Positions 34,294-44,215 of a stretch of DNA of 59,413 bases are shown in pieces; the stretch's first letter is position 1; each line of letters starts with the position of its first letter. Under the pieces are notes generated by a model. It saw only the letters and a program-made list of their open reading frames with translations. It searched no databases and was not told the DNA's origin. Made by a program: the position numbers and the translations under genes. The DNA is from an uncultured Nitrospina sp. (GTDB lineage: Bacteria; Nitrospinota; Nitrospinia; Nitrospinales; VA-1): NCBI GenBank assembly GCA_937891765.1, contig CALAGQ010000006.1, forward strand, positions 1 to 59,413, read 5' to 3'.

Positions 34294-36482
34294 AACTGTT
34301 TTTCCAGAAATACTTCGATAGATTTGAAAGAAGGAGTTTTCGATTGTGGATCAGATTGGCGCGGCACCAGAATGTTGCTTTCAGGATAATACATCATGAT
34401 GTTTCCCGGTTTGATGGGATAAGCCAGTAATTTTTGCCCGCTCATAATCCCTGTATCATTTTTTACTGTTACCGAGTCGCCCTCGCTCAATCCGATCTTT
34501 TTTATATCTTCTTCGCTCATTAAAACGACATTCCGGGATGTGACCCCACGATATCGGTCGTTCGTCTCATAAACCACAGTGTTGAACTGTCCTTCTGAGC
34601 GAACCGTCATTAAGATAAAGCTGTTCTTCTTATCTCCCCTAACGGCAGGAATAGGGCAGACTTTAAAACAGGCTTTGCCATCCGGCAGGGAAAACCTCGG
34701 GGTATGGAGAATTCTGCCGCCAATATGGAATTCTTCTCCTGTTTGACCAATATTTTTCAGGGGCTCGAATCCGGGGATGACGGTGCTGATGAGTTCCCGG
34801 ATGCTTCCCGTTTCGCTTAAAGATTTCCACGGCAGCGGGGAATCGGGCAGAACCCGTCGGGCTATTTCCGCGATTATTTTCACCTCACTCTTGGGTCCCG
34901 AATAGCGCTCAGGGCCTCCGTCACTGAGCCTTATATAACTGAACATGCTCTCCTGCGTCGTGGGTTCCGGTTCTTCATCTCGGGCCAAAACGGGTAGAAT
35001 GAGGCTGGTTCGACCGCGCCCGAGAAAATGGCCCTGATTTAAGGTGGTGTTGAGAAATAGACTGAAACCAATTTTAGCAAGAGCCGTTTGGGCAAACGTA
35101 GAATCCGGATTGGAGCCATACAAATTGCCCCCAAGACTACAGGCAAAATCAAATTCCCTGTTGTTGGCGGCTTCCATACACGCCAGAGTGTCGAGACCCG
35201 GTTCTGTAGGCAGGGTTACCGGGAATTTGGCTTGCAGGTTGTTCAGCACGGCTTGTTTCAATGCGGGAGTCACACCCATCGAACCGATTCCCTGTACATT
35301 GCTGTGTCCTCTTAAGGGCAGGAGCCCCGCATGTTTTTTGCCTACCATGCCCCGCATGAGTGCCAGATTGACGATAGCCTGAACATTGTTCACTCCAAAA
35401 GCATGGTGGGTGATTCCCATCGACCAGGCGAAAACAGTATTCTTACTTTTACAATAAATGCTGGCAGTTTTTTCTATTTCTTCACGTGAAATTCCGCAAG
35501 CGGACTCCAAAGTCTCCCAGGACTCAGCTTTGATATCCTCTTCGACATCGGCAAAGTCTCGCGTATGGTTGTTGATAAAGTTTCGGTCCAGTGATCCAGG
35601 GCTCTGATCCAGCAGAACTTTGGCAATGGCTTTGAAGAGAGGAATGTCTCCACCGATATGAGGTTGTAGATAGAGACTAGCAATTTCTGAACCGAATAAC
35701 AGGCTCCGTATATCCGAAGGAACACTGAAATTTTCCAGTCCGCGCTCCCTCGCTGGGTTGATCACGATCACTTGCCCACCACGTCGGCGAACATCCATAA
35801 GAGTGCGCATGAAACGCGGGTGGTTGGAGGCGGGGTTGGCTCCAATTAGAAAAACCAGATCGGCATGATCGAGATCATCGAGTTCAACAGTGGCGGTGCC
35901 GGTTCCCAGGCTCTGGTTCAGTCCAACTCCTGAAGCTTGATGGCAGTAGTATGAACAATTGTTGACGTTGTTGGTGCCATAAAGTCTGGCAAAAAGTTGG
36001 AGGAGAAAACCCGCTTCATTGGAGGAACGCCCGCTGGCGTAAAAGAAAGACCTGTCGGCGGATGTTGCTTTGAGTTTGTCGACCACCCGGTCAAACGCTT
36101 CCGACCAGGTTATGGGCCGGTACTGGTAATCATCCACGTCACAGAGAACGGGCTGGGTTAAGCGTCCGCTCAATTCCAGTTCGCGGGGAGACCATTTCGA
36201 AAGGGTGGGGATATCGTGTTGATTGAAAAAATCTTCCGGCAAGGCCCCTTGCATATCGGAGGCCTGGGCCATGAAAGATTTGTTGCACACAGCGGGAAAG
36301 TGGCCTTTTTCATCGCGCATTCCACCTTTCTGTCCGCCCATTCCCAGTGCGCAACTTTTGCAGTTATTACGGGAAGACAACGCCTTGAGCATAGGCCATA
36401 TCCCACCGGCCCGATTTGCCATTTTCAGCGAATAGCGTATGGCACTCCAGCCTCCTGCGCTGCGAGGCAATTTAACGCGCAT
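34290..36482 (-). CDS. YdeP/FdhF-like molybdopterin oxidoreductase
   Basis: This 730-residue molybdopterin enzyme is of the YdeP (FdhF alpha-subunit-like) group. The N-terminus keeps C41-x2-C44 and C66 as possible iron-sulfur ligands. Typical segments are WSEAFDRVVDKL, FYASGRSSNEAGFLLQ, NCSYYCHQASG, FLIGANPASNHPRFM, and the C-terminal cofactor-binding domain with FILMTVRSEGQFNTVVYE. No twin-arginine signal was seen, so it should be cytoplasmic. In enterobacteria the family is linked to acid resistance; the reaction is unknown. It follows batE by 15 bases in the same direction. Confidence 0.87.
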   Translation of the reverse strand: MRVKLPRSAGGWSAIRYSLKMANRAGGIWPMLKALSSRNNCKSCALGMGGQKGGMRDEKGHFPAVCNKSFMAQASDMQGALPEDFFNQHDIPTLSKWSPRELELSGRLTQPVLCDVDDYQYRPITWSEAFDRVVDKLKATSADRSFFYASGRSSNEAGFLLQLFARLYGTNNVNNCSYYCHQASGVGLNQSLGTGTATVELDDLDHADLVFLIGANPASNHPRFMRTLMDVRRRGGQVIVINPARERGLENFSVPSDIRSLLFGSEIASLYLQPHIGGDIPLFKAIAKVLLDQSPGSLDRNFINNHTRDFADVEEDIKAESWETLESACGISREEIEKTASIYCKSKNTVFAWSMGITHHAFGVNNVQAIVNLALMRGMVGKKHAGLLPLRGHSNVQGIGSMGVTPALKQAVLNNLQAKFPVTLPTEPGLDTLACMEAANNREFDFACSLGGNLYGSNPDSTFAQTALAKIGFSLFLNTTLNQGHFLGRGRTSLILPVLARDEEPEPTTQESMFSYIRLSDGGPERYSGPKSEVKIIAEIARRVLPDSPLPWKSLSETGSIRELISTVIPGFEPLKNIGQTGEEFHIGGRILHTPRFSLPDGKACFKVCPIPAVRGDKKNSFILMTVRSEGQFNTVVYETNDRYRGVTSRNVVLMSEEDIKKIGLSEGDSVTVKNDTGIMSGQKLLAYPIKPGNIMMYYPESNILVPRQSDPQSKTPSFKSIEVFLEKQL

Positions 36483-36497
36483 GGTTTCTACTCCGGT

Positions 36498-37241
36498 TCA
36501 GGTTCCCAGGGAGTTTTGTGGAACCCAGCCTTTTTGTTCGTCGTTGAGACGAACTTCCAGCCAACTGTCATGCTTGCCGGTGACGGTAACCAGAGCGCCT
36601 TCGTGTAGCTGAAATAAAGTAACCGCATCTTCAGCGCGCCCGGACTTCACCTCGACATTTTCAGCCAGAACAACTCCCAGTTTCAAATCGGATTCATTCT
36701 TAATTTTAACTCCAATTGAAACAAATGCCAGTAAAAGAAAACATAGAAGGGCGTTGCGAACGACTTTCAGGGAAGGAAAACACATCCATAGGGTCAGACT
36801 GACCCAGAAAATGAAATTCAAGCTGATGGCAAAAACTATCAGTTCGTTAAAATTAAAATCGTTGGCCCAGAAAAACAGGACATTCAGCGTTCCTGCAGGC
36901 GGAAGCTCTATTTTGTCCCGGGTTTGTTGAATGGCAAATTTTAAATTGGCTTCCAGATTTTCATCGCGCGGAATCCATTTTCGAGCGCGAATATAATTCA
37001 AAATAGCGGACCCTGTTCTTCCCATCCGGATATAAGCATTGCCGAGATTGTAATAGAGGTAGCCGTTCTGCATCCCTTTTTTGATTAAAGATTCATAGGC
37101 CTGGGCAGACTCGGCATAATGCTTTTCAGCGTATAAGCCGTTGGCGCGAACGACATCATTTAAATAATCCGAGGCCTCCGTCGGCAGACTGGCAGAGAGT
37201 GTCAGCACAATAAATAAAAAGAACGCGAAAGCGTTTTTCAT
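36498..37241 (-). CDS. batE: BatE-like TPR/SH3 membrane protein
   Basis: This 247-residue protein has a signal peptide, two to three TPR units (about 30-110, with GYLYYNLGNAYIRMGRTGSA), two membrane segments (about 125-147 and 152-175) and a C-terminal SH3-like domain (about 190-245, VTVTGKHDSWLEVRLNDEQKGWVP). This is the BatE arrangement. Its ATG overlaps the batD stop (ATGA). Bat proteins are proposed to form a periplasmic/membrane complex acting with the MoxR ATPase. Confidence 0.82.
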   Translation of the reverse strand: MKNAFAFFLFIVLTLSASLPTEASDYLNDVVRANGLYAEKHYAESAQAYESLIKKGMQNGYLYYNLGNAYIRMGRTGSAILNYIRARKWIPRDENLEANLKFAIQQTRDKIELPPAGTLNVLFFWANDFNFNELIVFAISLNFIFWVSLTLWMCFPSLKVVRNALLCFLLLAFVSIGVKIKNESDLKLGVVLAENVEVKSGRAEDAVTLFQLHEGALVTVTGKHDSWLEVRLNDEQKGWVPQNSLGT

Positions 37242-39022
37242 GATTGTTTCTCCAATACCTTGATCATGTTTTCAGATTCGCCGAGTAGTTCCTTTGTGCT
37301 GCCACGGGTCATGGGGGCATATTGCAGGGTCTCATATTTCTCAAGAAGTTTTCGTGTGCCTTCGGCTTTCACAGGCTCGTAATTCGATTCTTTCAGGCGA
37401 ACCTCCACTTCTTCAGCAGTGATGGCTTTGCCCTGCAGGTTCAGCTTGTCGCCAATATATTCCCGCAGAATTTCTGATAACTGGCGGGCAAACTCTTTCG
37501 AGTCAGAATGCTCCGTCAGTTGTTTTAAGCGCTGGCTGGCATTTTTGTAGGCATTGCGACGCCGGTAAAAAGCCACGTCATATTTCAAACGATTCTGTCG
37601 TTTGATTATGAATGCTGAAATGATGAAGAGAATGACAGGCGATCCAAAACCGGCACCAATAAATGTGGAAGAGTAAGAACCGTCACTTTTAAACTTGTCC
37701 AGCTCGGTGTAGATGGGCAGGATATCTCGGCCAAGAGTTTCGATTTCAGGTTTGGTGGGTGCCACATTTTGTTGTCCAGACTGAACCAGGTTGAGGTTTT
37801 CTTTTGTGGAAGACGGTTTTATATTTAAAGAAATCGGTTGGGTTTTCGCGATACGATATTGGGCGCTTGCTGAATCAAAATAGGGCAGGGAAAATTTGGG
37901 CAGGGTTCTGCTTCCTGCCTCCAAGGGAACCAGAGCAAATTTAAAAACCTTTTCTCCCGTTATCTGGTTGTTCTGAACTGTTTGGCTGAATTCGGGTTTG
38001 TCCGGATAAATTTTGAAATAATTTTTCAAATCTGGTTCCTCAAAGGATATATCCCGGACATTTCCTTTTCCTGAAACGGTCACTGTCAAAGTGGTGGTGT
38101 CTCCAACTTCCAAGTCTCTTTTTCCAAGCTCTGCTGAAATATTAAAGTGCCCGATTAAATTTTTAAATCCTTTTGGCGCTCCTTCAGGCAGAGGCAGAAT
38201 CTCAATGGAAAGAGGTTGCGTTCGCAAAACTTTATGCTCGGCTTGGGTGCGTCGGTTAAAAAATGGATCATTGAAAAACCGGCTGAAAGGATCTTGGCGG
38301 GAACGGTTTTGTGTCGTGCGCAAAAGATCCAACTCGATGCCTGAGGCAGGAATTTCAACGAGCCCTTTCTTTAAGGGGAAAAGGGCCATTGATAACTCCT
38401 GCACATGATATTGAATTCCGTTCACAACTTTAATATATGATTTGGGTTCTCCAAGGTCCTCTTTGTTAAACCATGTCTTATCGAAAGGCAGTTGTAAATT
38501 CAGATTCTTGGCGTCGACGCGATGATATAACCGGAAGGTATAGACCAGTTGTTCTCCGATATAGGCTTTTTTGCTGGATAGGATAGCTTCAACAAATGCG
38601 GCTCTGTCTGCAGGTGCTACGCTGCTAGAGGGTTTTTGCACTTCAATTGTTATGGGTTGGGTGGAATAAGTTTTTCCATTTGCCCGCACCCTTGAAGGGC
38701 CGATGACAATCGTCCCGGTGTTCATGGGTGTCAGCCGGTAATTGTGGGTGATGGAAACACTTCGCTGAGTATTGATGTACTGGGTGGATGAAGATGTGCC
38801 TGCCGCAGTAACTCTGAAATCCGGCAAAGACGGTAGTTCAGGAGGGGGCGTGTTCTGGGTTCCTTGAATGATGATGGAAAGTTGCAGGACATCCTCCAGA
38901 GTCAAACGGTTCTTGTCGACTGTTGCCGTGACGGAAATATCCTCTCCAAAGCTCAAGGTGCTGAGTGCGGGAATCAGGAAAAGCGAAAGTAACGCGGCAC
39001 ACGTAGCTGAAAAATTTTTCAT
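37238..39022 (-). CDS. batD: BatD-like membrane protein
   Basis: This protein has 594 residues from the ATG at 39022; a TTG at 39031 is possible but less likely. It has a signal peptide ending near LSFG, several Ig-like beta domains (about 25-410, with VTATVDKNRLTLEDVLQLSI at the start), one membrane segment (about 455-475) and a cytoplasmic helical tail. This is the BatD (oxygen-tolerance) layout. It sits 2 bases after batC. Confidence 0.85.
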   Translation of the reverse strand: MKNFSATCAALLSLFLIPALSTLSFGEDISVTATVDKNRLTLEDVLQLSIIIQGTQNTPPPELPSLPDFRVTAAGTSSSTQYINTQRSVSITHNYRLTPMNTGTIVIGPSRVRANGKTYSTQPITIEVQKPSSSVAPADRAAFVEAILSSKKAYIGEQLVYTFRLYHRVDAKNLNLQLPFDKTWFNKEDLGEPKSYIKVVNGIQYHVQELSMALFPLKKGLVEIPASGIELDLLRTTQNRSRQDPFSRFFNDPFFNRRTQAEHKVLRTQPLSIEILPLPEGAPKGFKNLIGHFNISAELGKRDLEVGDTTTLTVTVSGKGNVRDISFEEPDLKNYFKIYPDKPEFSQTVQNNQITGEKVFKFALVPLEAGSRTLPKFSLPYFDSASAQYRIAKTQPISLNIKPSSTKENLNLVQSGQQNVAPTKPEIETLGRDILPIYTELDKFKSDGSYSSTFIGAGFGSPVILFIISAFIIKRQNRLKYDVAFYRRRNAYKNASQRLKQLTEHSDSKEFARQLSEILREYIGDKLNLQGKAITAEEVEVRLKESNYEPVKAEGTRKLLEKYETLQYAPMTRGSTKELLGESENMIKVLEKQS

Positions 39023-39024
39023 TT

Positions 39025-39789
39025 TTACCAATCGTTCCCCTGATAGGCGGACTTTGTTTTCCCGGCCTGCATGCGGCTGATGTCTTTTAAATCTTCAGTG
39101 AGTCCTTCCAATATCTGTTCGGCTTCTTTCTCAGAGATTTTTGCTTCTATTGTGGACTCCTTGGACGGGTCGGAGTTTTCGTTGCTTTTTGAGTCGGCAT
39201 TTTCATTGCTTTCAGAATCAGCGTTGTCAGGTGGGGGAGGCTGATCCTCTTTCTGTTGCCCGCTTTCATTTTTTGACTGCGGGTCCTGATCTTTCTCGGA
39301 AGGATTGTCTTCACCTTTTTGCTGGTCGGAGTCCTGTTTCTGTTTTTCTTTCTCTTCTAATTGCTGGCGGACGTATTCTAAATTGTACTTGGCATCCATA
39401 TCGCTGGGATCAAGAGCCAGAACTTTTTTATAAGCCGATGCGGCTTCTTCCAGTTTTTCCAGCTTCACCAGAGAGTTGCCGGTGTTGTAGATCGATTTTT
39501 TCCGGATGTCCTGATTTTCCTCATCCAGAGCGGATTGGGTGTAAGCCTGAAGTGCTTCCTGAAACTTTCCTTCCTTGTAGTGTGCATTGCCCAGGTTATA
39601 GGCGATGCGTGAATCTTCAGGACGATCAACCCGTGCGGAAGAAAAATTCTCAACGGATTCCTTATACGCCCCTTCATGATACTGAGAAACGCCTTCCCGC
39701 ACTTTTGCATTTACCGATTCGGCAAATACGTTTGAAGGCAAGGATAGAATAAGGAAAAAAGAAATAAGGACCGGAAGATTGTAAAACAT
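39025..39789 (-). CDS. batC: BatC-like TPR protein
   Basis: This protein has 254 residues from the ATG at 39789, which starts a clear signal peptide (FYNLPVLISFFLILSLPSNVFA); the longer frame would need a TTG and run through the hairpin upstream. It has three TPR units (about 24-135, RIAYNLGNAHYKEGKFQEAL), then a low-complexity Glu/Gln/Asp/Asn/Ser tail, as in BatC of other bacteria. The final part (EAEQILEGLTEDLKDISR) is helical. It is part of the bat operon between the BI-1 gene and batD. Confidence 0.82.
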   Translation of the reverse strand: MFYNLPVLISFFLILSLPSNVFAESVNAKVREGVSQYHEGAYKESVENFSSARVDRPEDSRIAYNLGNAHYKEGKFQEALQAYTQSALDEENQDIRKKSIYNTGNSLVKLEKLEEAASAYKKVLALDPSDMDAKYNLEYVRQQLEEKEKQKQDSDQQKGEDNPSEKDQDPQSKNESGQQKEDQPPPPDNADSESNENADSKSNENSDPSKESTIEAKISEKEAEQILEGLTEDLKDISRMQAGKTKSAYQGNDW

Positions 39790-39804
39790 ATTTTTAGCAC
39801 GGTT

Positions 39805-39824
39805 CCCGGCCCGAGAGGGCCGGG
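39805..39824 (-). promoter_or_regulatory. GC-rich hairpin between BI-1 gene and batC
   Basis: CCCGGCCC-GAGA-GGGCCGGG is a perfect 8-bp stem with a GNRA-like tetraloop. No T-run follows on the minus strand, so it is more likely an mRNA stability or processing element than a terminator. Confidence 0.5.
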
Positions 39825-39849
39825 AGTGTTCCAAATTGAAATGAGCGGC

Positions 39850-40551
39850 TTACCTTCTGTCTCCCATAAGCCTGAGCAGCATGAGGAACAGGTTGATGAA
39901 GTCCAGATACAGGGTTAGTGCGCCCCGGATGGCTTCTTTAGTGTCTTCATCGGTGCCTTCATTGCCAATAATATTCACCTCTTTGATCTTTTGCGTATCA
40001 TAAGCGGTCAGACCGACAAAGATGAGCACTCCGGCATAGCTGATGATTGTGCTCATCATGGAGTTCTGCATGAACATATTAACAACCGAAGCAATGATAA
40101 TTCCAATGAGTCCCATGAATAGAAAACTTCCCCAAGAGGTCAGGTCTTTTTTTGTTGTGTAGCCGTACAGGCTCATCGCACCAAAGGTGCCCGCTGTGAC
40201 CAGAAACGTGGAGGTGATGGATGCGGATGTATAAACCACGAATATAGTAGAAAAAGTGACACCCGTCAGACCGGCATAAAGCATAAAAACACCAGTGGCC
40301 TGGCTCATGCTCATTTGCATGACTCTTGATGCCAGCCAGAAAACCAGCCCAATCTGAGCAATGATGAGAACAATCGGCAGGATGGGATTGCCGAAAAGAA
40401 TATTCATCATTGCTGGACTGCTGGAAACATAAAAAGCCATGAAACCGGTTATTGCCAGTCCGGCAGCCATCCAGTTATAGACACGCACCATAAACCGCTG
40501 TTGCTCTGCGGCATGGGCATCCACGCTCATGGATCTAGAAAAACTTTCCAT
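39850..40551 (-). CDS. BAX inhibitor-1 (YccA/YbhL-type) membrane protein
   Basis: This 233-residue protein has seven hydrophobic helices and the BI-1 family marks: RVYNWMAAGLAITG, then LTLYLDFINLFLMLLRLMG at the C-terminus, with conserved aspartates (VGLTAYDTQKIKE). The family conducts or handles Ca2+ and protons; YccA modulates the FtsH protease. It is inserted between batB and batC, with a repeat on its 5' side and the hairpin on its 3' side. Confidence 0.92.
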   Translation of the reverse strand: MESFSRSMSVDAHAAEQQRFMVRVYNWMAAGLAITGFMAFYVSSSPAMMNILFGNPILPIVLIIAQIGLVFWLASRVMQMSMSQATGVFMLYAGLTGVTFSTIFVVYTSASITSTFLVTAGTFGAMSLYGYTTKKDLTSWGSFLFMGLIGIIIASVVNMFMQNSMMSTIISYAGVLIFVGLTAYDTQKIKEVNIIGNEGTDEDTKEAIRGALTLYLDFINLFLMLLRLMGDRR

Positions 40552-40649
40552 TATTTATTCCTTTCGTATGTTTTAAACGGAGCCGTTTACACGGGCTCTT
40601 GTATCAAATAAAATCGCATATACTGCTTGTCAAGGTGGTTACGCCCGAC

Positions 40650-40744
40650 CACTGGGCCTGGGGCCAGCGTGCAATAGCTCATCGTGCCGAGAAGACTCTT
40701 TGTTCGCCAGAGAAGGTTATTGCTCATTAGCCTCACGCTTAGTG
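40650..40744. repeat. 95-bp dispersed repeat with ~28-bp imperfect terminal inverted repeats
   Basis: The left end is CACTGGGCCTGGGGCCAGCG. The right end, read on the minus strand, is CACTAAGCGTGAGGCTAATG followed by AGCAATAACC. The two arms match over about 28 bases, with GCCGAGAAG and TTCGCCAGAGAAGG between them. It lies between batB and the BI-1 gene and may separate two transcripts. It is the cleanest full copy in the window. Confidence 0.72.
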
Positions 40745-40777
40745 ATATTTTACCAAAATTGAGCATGGGAATGCAGA

Positions 40778-41791
40778 CTAAATTTCGGATTTTTCCAGAG
40801 GCTTTCTTTCAGATAAGCAGGTCTCTATAACCAGAAAAATTAATGCAATGAAAATGAACCACTGGAAACGCTCCTGCCAGATTTTGCGGCGCTCAGATTT
40901 CAATTCCTTTTTCTCGATATGCTTTTTGATCTGATCCTGATAAATAGTTTTTAAGTCGATGTCTCCGGTGACAGAGCGGACGTAGCTGCCCCCTGTTTCC
41001 AGCGCGATCTGCTGCAGTGTGGTCTCATCAAGTTTTGAGAGAATAACTTCTCCCTGCTGGTTTTTTCTGAATCCGCCATTGCCGGAGAGGTCGGGCAGGG
41101 GGGCACCTATTTCCCCGCCAATTCCGATGGTATAAATTTTAACGCCCTGTTCGCCAGCGGACTTCGCGGCGGTGAGTGCTTTTCCTGTTTGATCTTCTCC
41201 GTCGGTGATCAAAATCAGGGCTTTGGATTTTTTCTCCTGAGTGCGAAACGCTTTGACGGAAGTCTCGATGGCATTGCCGATAGCGGTTCCCTGTACGGGG
41301 ATTAATTGTGTGTCGATGGCGGAAAGAAATATTCTGGCGGCGCCATAGTCGAGGGTCAGAGGGCACTGGACGAATGAGGTTCCGGCAAAGGCAACCAGTC
41401 CGATTCGATCTCCCTCCACCATATCCAGAAGATCGGAGATCTTCCGTTTAGCCCGCTCTAGGCGATTGGGTTTAATGTCCTCCGCCAGCATGCTGCTGGA
41501 AACATCCAGAGCGACGATGACATCTACCCCACGTTGATGCAAGTCTTCCCAATGGTAACCCCAGCGCGGTTGAGTCAGGGAAAGCATAAGAAAAAGGACT
41601 GCCAGAACGATGAAAACGGTTTTGCTATGATGCCGTTTTTCCACTCCGGAATGAACCAGCCTCGATAGCAAAGGGTTGCCGCAAAACTTCAGGGTGAGTT
41701 GATGCTTCTTTCTCATGCCCCACACCATGAAAATGATCAGTGGGATCAAGCTCCACAATAAATAAAAATAACCGGGCTCGCCAAATCGCAT
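40778..41791 (-). CDS. batB: BatB-like von Willebrand A-domain membrane protein
   Basis: This 337-residue protein has two N-terminal membrane segments (about 8-26 and 57-76), a periplasmic VWA domain (about 88-290) and a C-terminal membrane segment (about 310-328). The metal-ion site DxSxS is intact in IVALDVSSSMLAED, and ALILITDGEDQTGKA supplies the later acidic residue. It starts 2 bases after batA. Confidence 0.9.
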   Translation of the reverse strand: MRFGEPGYFYLLWSLIPLIIFMVWGMRKKHQLTLKFCGNPLLSRLVHSGVEKRHHSKTVFIVLAVLFLMLSLTQPRWGYHWEDLHQRGVDVIVALDVSSSMLAEDIKPNRLERAKRKISDLLDMVEGDRIGLVAFAGTSFVQCPLTLDYGAARIFLSAIDTQLIPVQGTAIGNAIETSVKAFRTQEKKSKALILITDGEDQTGKALTAAKSAGEQGVKIYTIGIGGEIGAPLPDLSGNGGFRKNQQGEVILSKLDETTLQQIALETGGSYVRSVTGDIDLKTIYQDQIKKHIEKKELKSERRKIWQERFQWFIFIALIFLVIETCLSERKPLEKSEI

Positions 41792-41793
41792 GT

Positions 41794-42792
41794 TTAAGGG
41801 ATTCTCCTTAAAAAAGTATTTGAAAGGCCGATTTCCAGTAACAGCAGCGCCAGTCCCGGCACCAGAAAATAATGGAACAGTTCCTTGTACTCGGAATGGT
41901 CGATCACTTTTACTTCCGACTTCTCCATTTCATCTATTTGCTTGTAAATATTTTTGAGGGACTCCAGATCGGTGGCGCGGAAATATTGGCCGCCGGTAAT
42001 TTTTGATATTTCCTGAAGTGTTCCCTCATCGATATCTACTTCCTGATAAACATAGCGTTGGCCGAAAATCGAGTTGACTAGAAAGGGCGCCTTGCCTTTA
42101 GTGCCAACACCGATGGTATGGATTTTTATTCCGAAGGCTTTGGCTGTCTGGGCGGCCTGAAGCGGTGCCAACGTTCCGGCATTGTTTCTGCCATCAGTCA
42201 ACAGGATGATGACTTTGGATTCGGAGTCCAGATCCTTGAGTCGCTTCACAGCGATACCGATAGCCAAACCAATGGCTGTGGAGTCTCCGGCCATGCCAAT
42301 TTCCAGCTTGCTTAAAAATGATTGCAGGATGCCTTGGTCGAGGGTCAATGGGCATTGTGTGTAGGCCTGCTCGCCAAACACCACCATGCCTATGCGATCG
42401 TTGGGCCGTTTATCAATGAATTCGGAGACCACCCCTTTCACTACTGCGAGCCGGGTGATGCGTTTTTCCTCTTCAATGAAGTCAAGCGCTTTCATGCTTC
42501 CTGATGTGTCCAACGCCAGCATGATATCGACCCCGACTGAAAGAATTTCCGTACTCTTGTGTCCTTCCTGCGGTCGGGCCAAGGCGACGATCAAAAGTGA
42601 CAGCGCTAAAAAACGGATGATGAACGGCAGTCCTGCGTAAATATCGACTCTGGACGGGCGTAAGGTTTTCAAGGCAACGAGAGATGAAAAATGCACGGTT
42701 GCCCGGTGGCCCCGACTTGCATGGAGGGCAAGCAGGGGCAATGCCAACAGGAATAGCAATAGCCATGGATTTTGAAATTGGAAAAAATTCAT
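41794..42792 (-). CDS. batA: BatA-like von Willebrand A-domain membrane protein
   Basis: This 332-residue protein has membrane segments near 5-25 and 55-72, a VWA domain (about 85-295) with MIDAS motif MLALDTSGSM, VIILLTDGRNN and the DRIGMVVFG block, and a final membrane segment (about 308-325). It is a paralogue of the next gene, batB. Its ATG overlaps the upstream stop by four bases. Confidence 0.9.
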   Translation of the reverse strand: MNFFQFQNPWLLLFLLALPLLALHASRGHRATVHFSSLVALKTLRPSRVDIYAGLPFIIRFLALSLLIVALARPQEGHKSTEILSVGVDIMLALDTSGSMKALDFIEEEKRITRLAVVKGVVSEFIDKRPNDRIGMVVFGEQAYTQCPLTLDQGILQSFLSKLEIGMAGDSTAIGLAIGIAVKRLKDLDSESKVIILLTDGRNNAGTLAPLQAAQTAKAFGIKIHTIGVGTKGKAPFLVNSIFGQRYVYQEVDIDEGTLQEISKITGGQYFRATDLESLKNIYKQIDEMEKSEVKVIDHSEYKELFHYFLVPGLALLLLEIGLSNTFLRRIP

Positions 42793-43757
42793 GGTTGGTT
42801 TGCGGGTTCAGGAGCAGGAGGTTGGGCCTCCTGGATAAAGTTGATGACGGATTGCATCTCATCCGCTGCCATCTCGGCTTTGGCAAACTTGACCTGGTCT
42901 GTTTGAGTCAGGATGGATCGGGCCTTAAGCTTCAGGTTGTCACTGAGAGCGGGAAAATGTTTGAAGTGCGCTGTGATTTCTTCCGTGGTCCATTCCCGCG
43001 CCGGAAACTGGTAACGGTTTTCCAGATACCTGCGAAAAATTTCAGACAACTCAAAAAAATGATCTTGAATCCGCCCAAGTTGAAGCCATCCTTTATTTTT
43101 GAGTGCATCGAGTTCCTTGAAAGCCAACTGCTCTGCAGTCAATGCTGGAGTGGGCGAAGGAAGGATCAGCGACATGGGCCGGGACTTCCACTTGCACCAA
43201 AGAAAGTAGAGTAATCCCAAAAGGGCGAGCGCTCCCAAGGCCATCCAAAAATAATCCATCCAGGGCAGAGGATAGTCTTCCAGAGGTTTGATGTCGTGAA
43301 TCCCTTCCTGGCTTCCCGATATGCCGAGAAGAGATTGCACTGCCAGATTCACTTCAGGGGCCAGAATGGTTCCCTGAATAGTCTTTCCCGGCTCCTTTTT
43401 GCCTGAGGCACTAAAAGGGACTGGGACGGAAGGCAGGGTCAATTTACCAACGTCATCGATGCGAAATTTATACCAGTATTCATGAACTCTTTGCCCATTT
43501 TTTTGTTGAGGTGGATTCTCCCCCTTCTCGATAAACTCCAGACCTTTTTGGGGCTCAATTTCCGGGGCGGCAGGGTGGATGTCTGCATCATGCTGAACAG
43601 TGATGGTGTAAGTCGCGATGTCTCCCAGAGTGAAAATATCAGGAGTGATGCGGGTGCTGACCGAAACCGGGTTTTCGTCTGCGATGGAAAATGGGGGAAA
43701 GCAAAATAAAAAGGCCAGAAGAAATGCTGTCTTTATCGGGAGGGTTACATTCATCAT
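42789..43757 (-). CDS. Bat-operon protein, signal peptide + BatD-like Ig domain + TM
   Basis: This protein has 322 residues from the ATG at 43757, chosen because it overlaps the upstream stop (ATGA) and opens a clear signal peptide (TAFLLAFLFCFPPFSIA). A beta-rich periplasmic domain (about 27-150) resembles one BatD unit. A membrane segment follows (about 168-187), then a cytoplasmic helical domain like the DUF4381/BatD tail (IFRRYLENRYQFPAREWTTEEI). It probably works with BatA/BatB. Confidence 0.75.
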   Translation of the reverse strand: MMNVTLPIKTAFLLAFLFCFPPFSIADENPVSVSTRITPDIFTLGDIATYTITVQHDADIHPAAPEIEPQKGLEFIEKGENPPQQKNGQRVHEYWYKFRIDDVGKLTLPSVPVPFSASGKKEPGKTIQGTILAPEVNLAVQSLLGISGSQEGIHDIKPLEDYPLPWMDYFWMALGALALLGLLYFLWCKWKSRPMSLILPSPTPALTAEQLAFKELDALKNKGWLQLGRIQDHFFELSEIFRRYLENRYQFPAREWTTEEITAHFKHFPALSDNLKLKARSILTQTDQVKFAKAEMAADEMQSVINFIQEAQPPAPEPANQP

Positions 43758-44215
43758 TGTTGGGAATGAGTGCTCCGGACTTTTGCAAGGCACGAATCGA
43801 TGAGTGGTTGCAAGGGCAGGGTTTTGTCTGTGTCTGAAACTTCCGCACGAAACAGCCAGATCAGGGCTTCCTGACAGTTTCCCATATCCGCATATAATCC
43901 GCCCACTGTCTGGGCCGCCTTTGCCCTTTCCAAGCTACCAATTTTTTGCATATTCCAAACTTTAATGAACTGGTCGATGGCCTGTTCTTTTAAACCAGAG
44001 TTCATCAGGCGTGTTCCCACCTCCTTGTACTCATTGCTCAAATAGAGGTCGGGTTTCTGGATCGCTGATCTGGTTTGTTTCGGGCCAGCTTGTTTGCTTG
44101 CAAGCTTGGTAAACAATGCCACAAGAGCTAAAAAGGTGACTACCGTAAGAATCACGACAACGGCTTTCAATTTTTTACTGACTCCGTCGGTGGAGATTTT
44201 TTCAGAATTCGTCAT
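43754..44215 (-). CDS. Bat-operon membrane TPR protein
   Basis: This 153-residue protein has a short cytoplasmic start, a membrane segment (about 18-36) and a TPR-like periplasmic part (about 60-140, YKEVGTRLMNSGLKEQAIDQF). I do not recognise a named family. It is tied into the operon: its ATG shares one base with the DUF58 stop (TAATG) and its stop overlaps the next start. Confidence 0.7.
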   Translation of the reverse strand: MTNSEKISTDGVSKKLKAVVVILTVVTFLALVALFTKLASKQAGPKQTRSAIQKPDLYLSNEYKEVGTRLMNSGLKEQAIDQFIKVWNMQKIGSLERAKAAQTVGGLYADMGNCQEALIWLFRAEVSDTDKTLPLQPLIDSCLAKVRSTHSQQ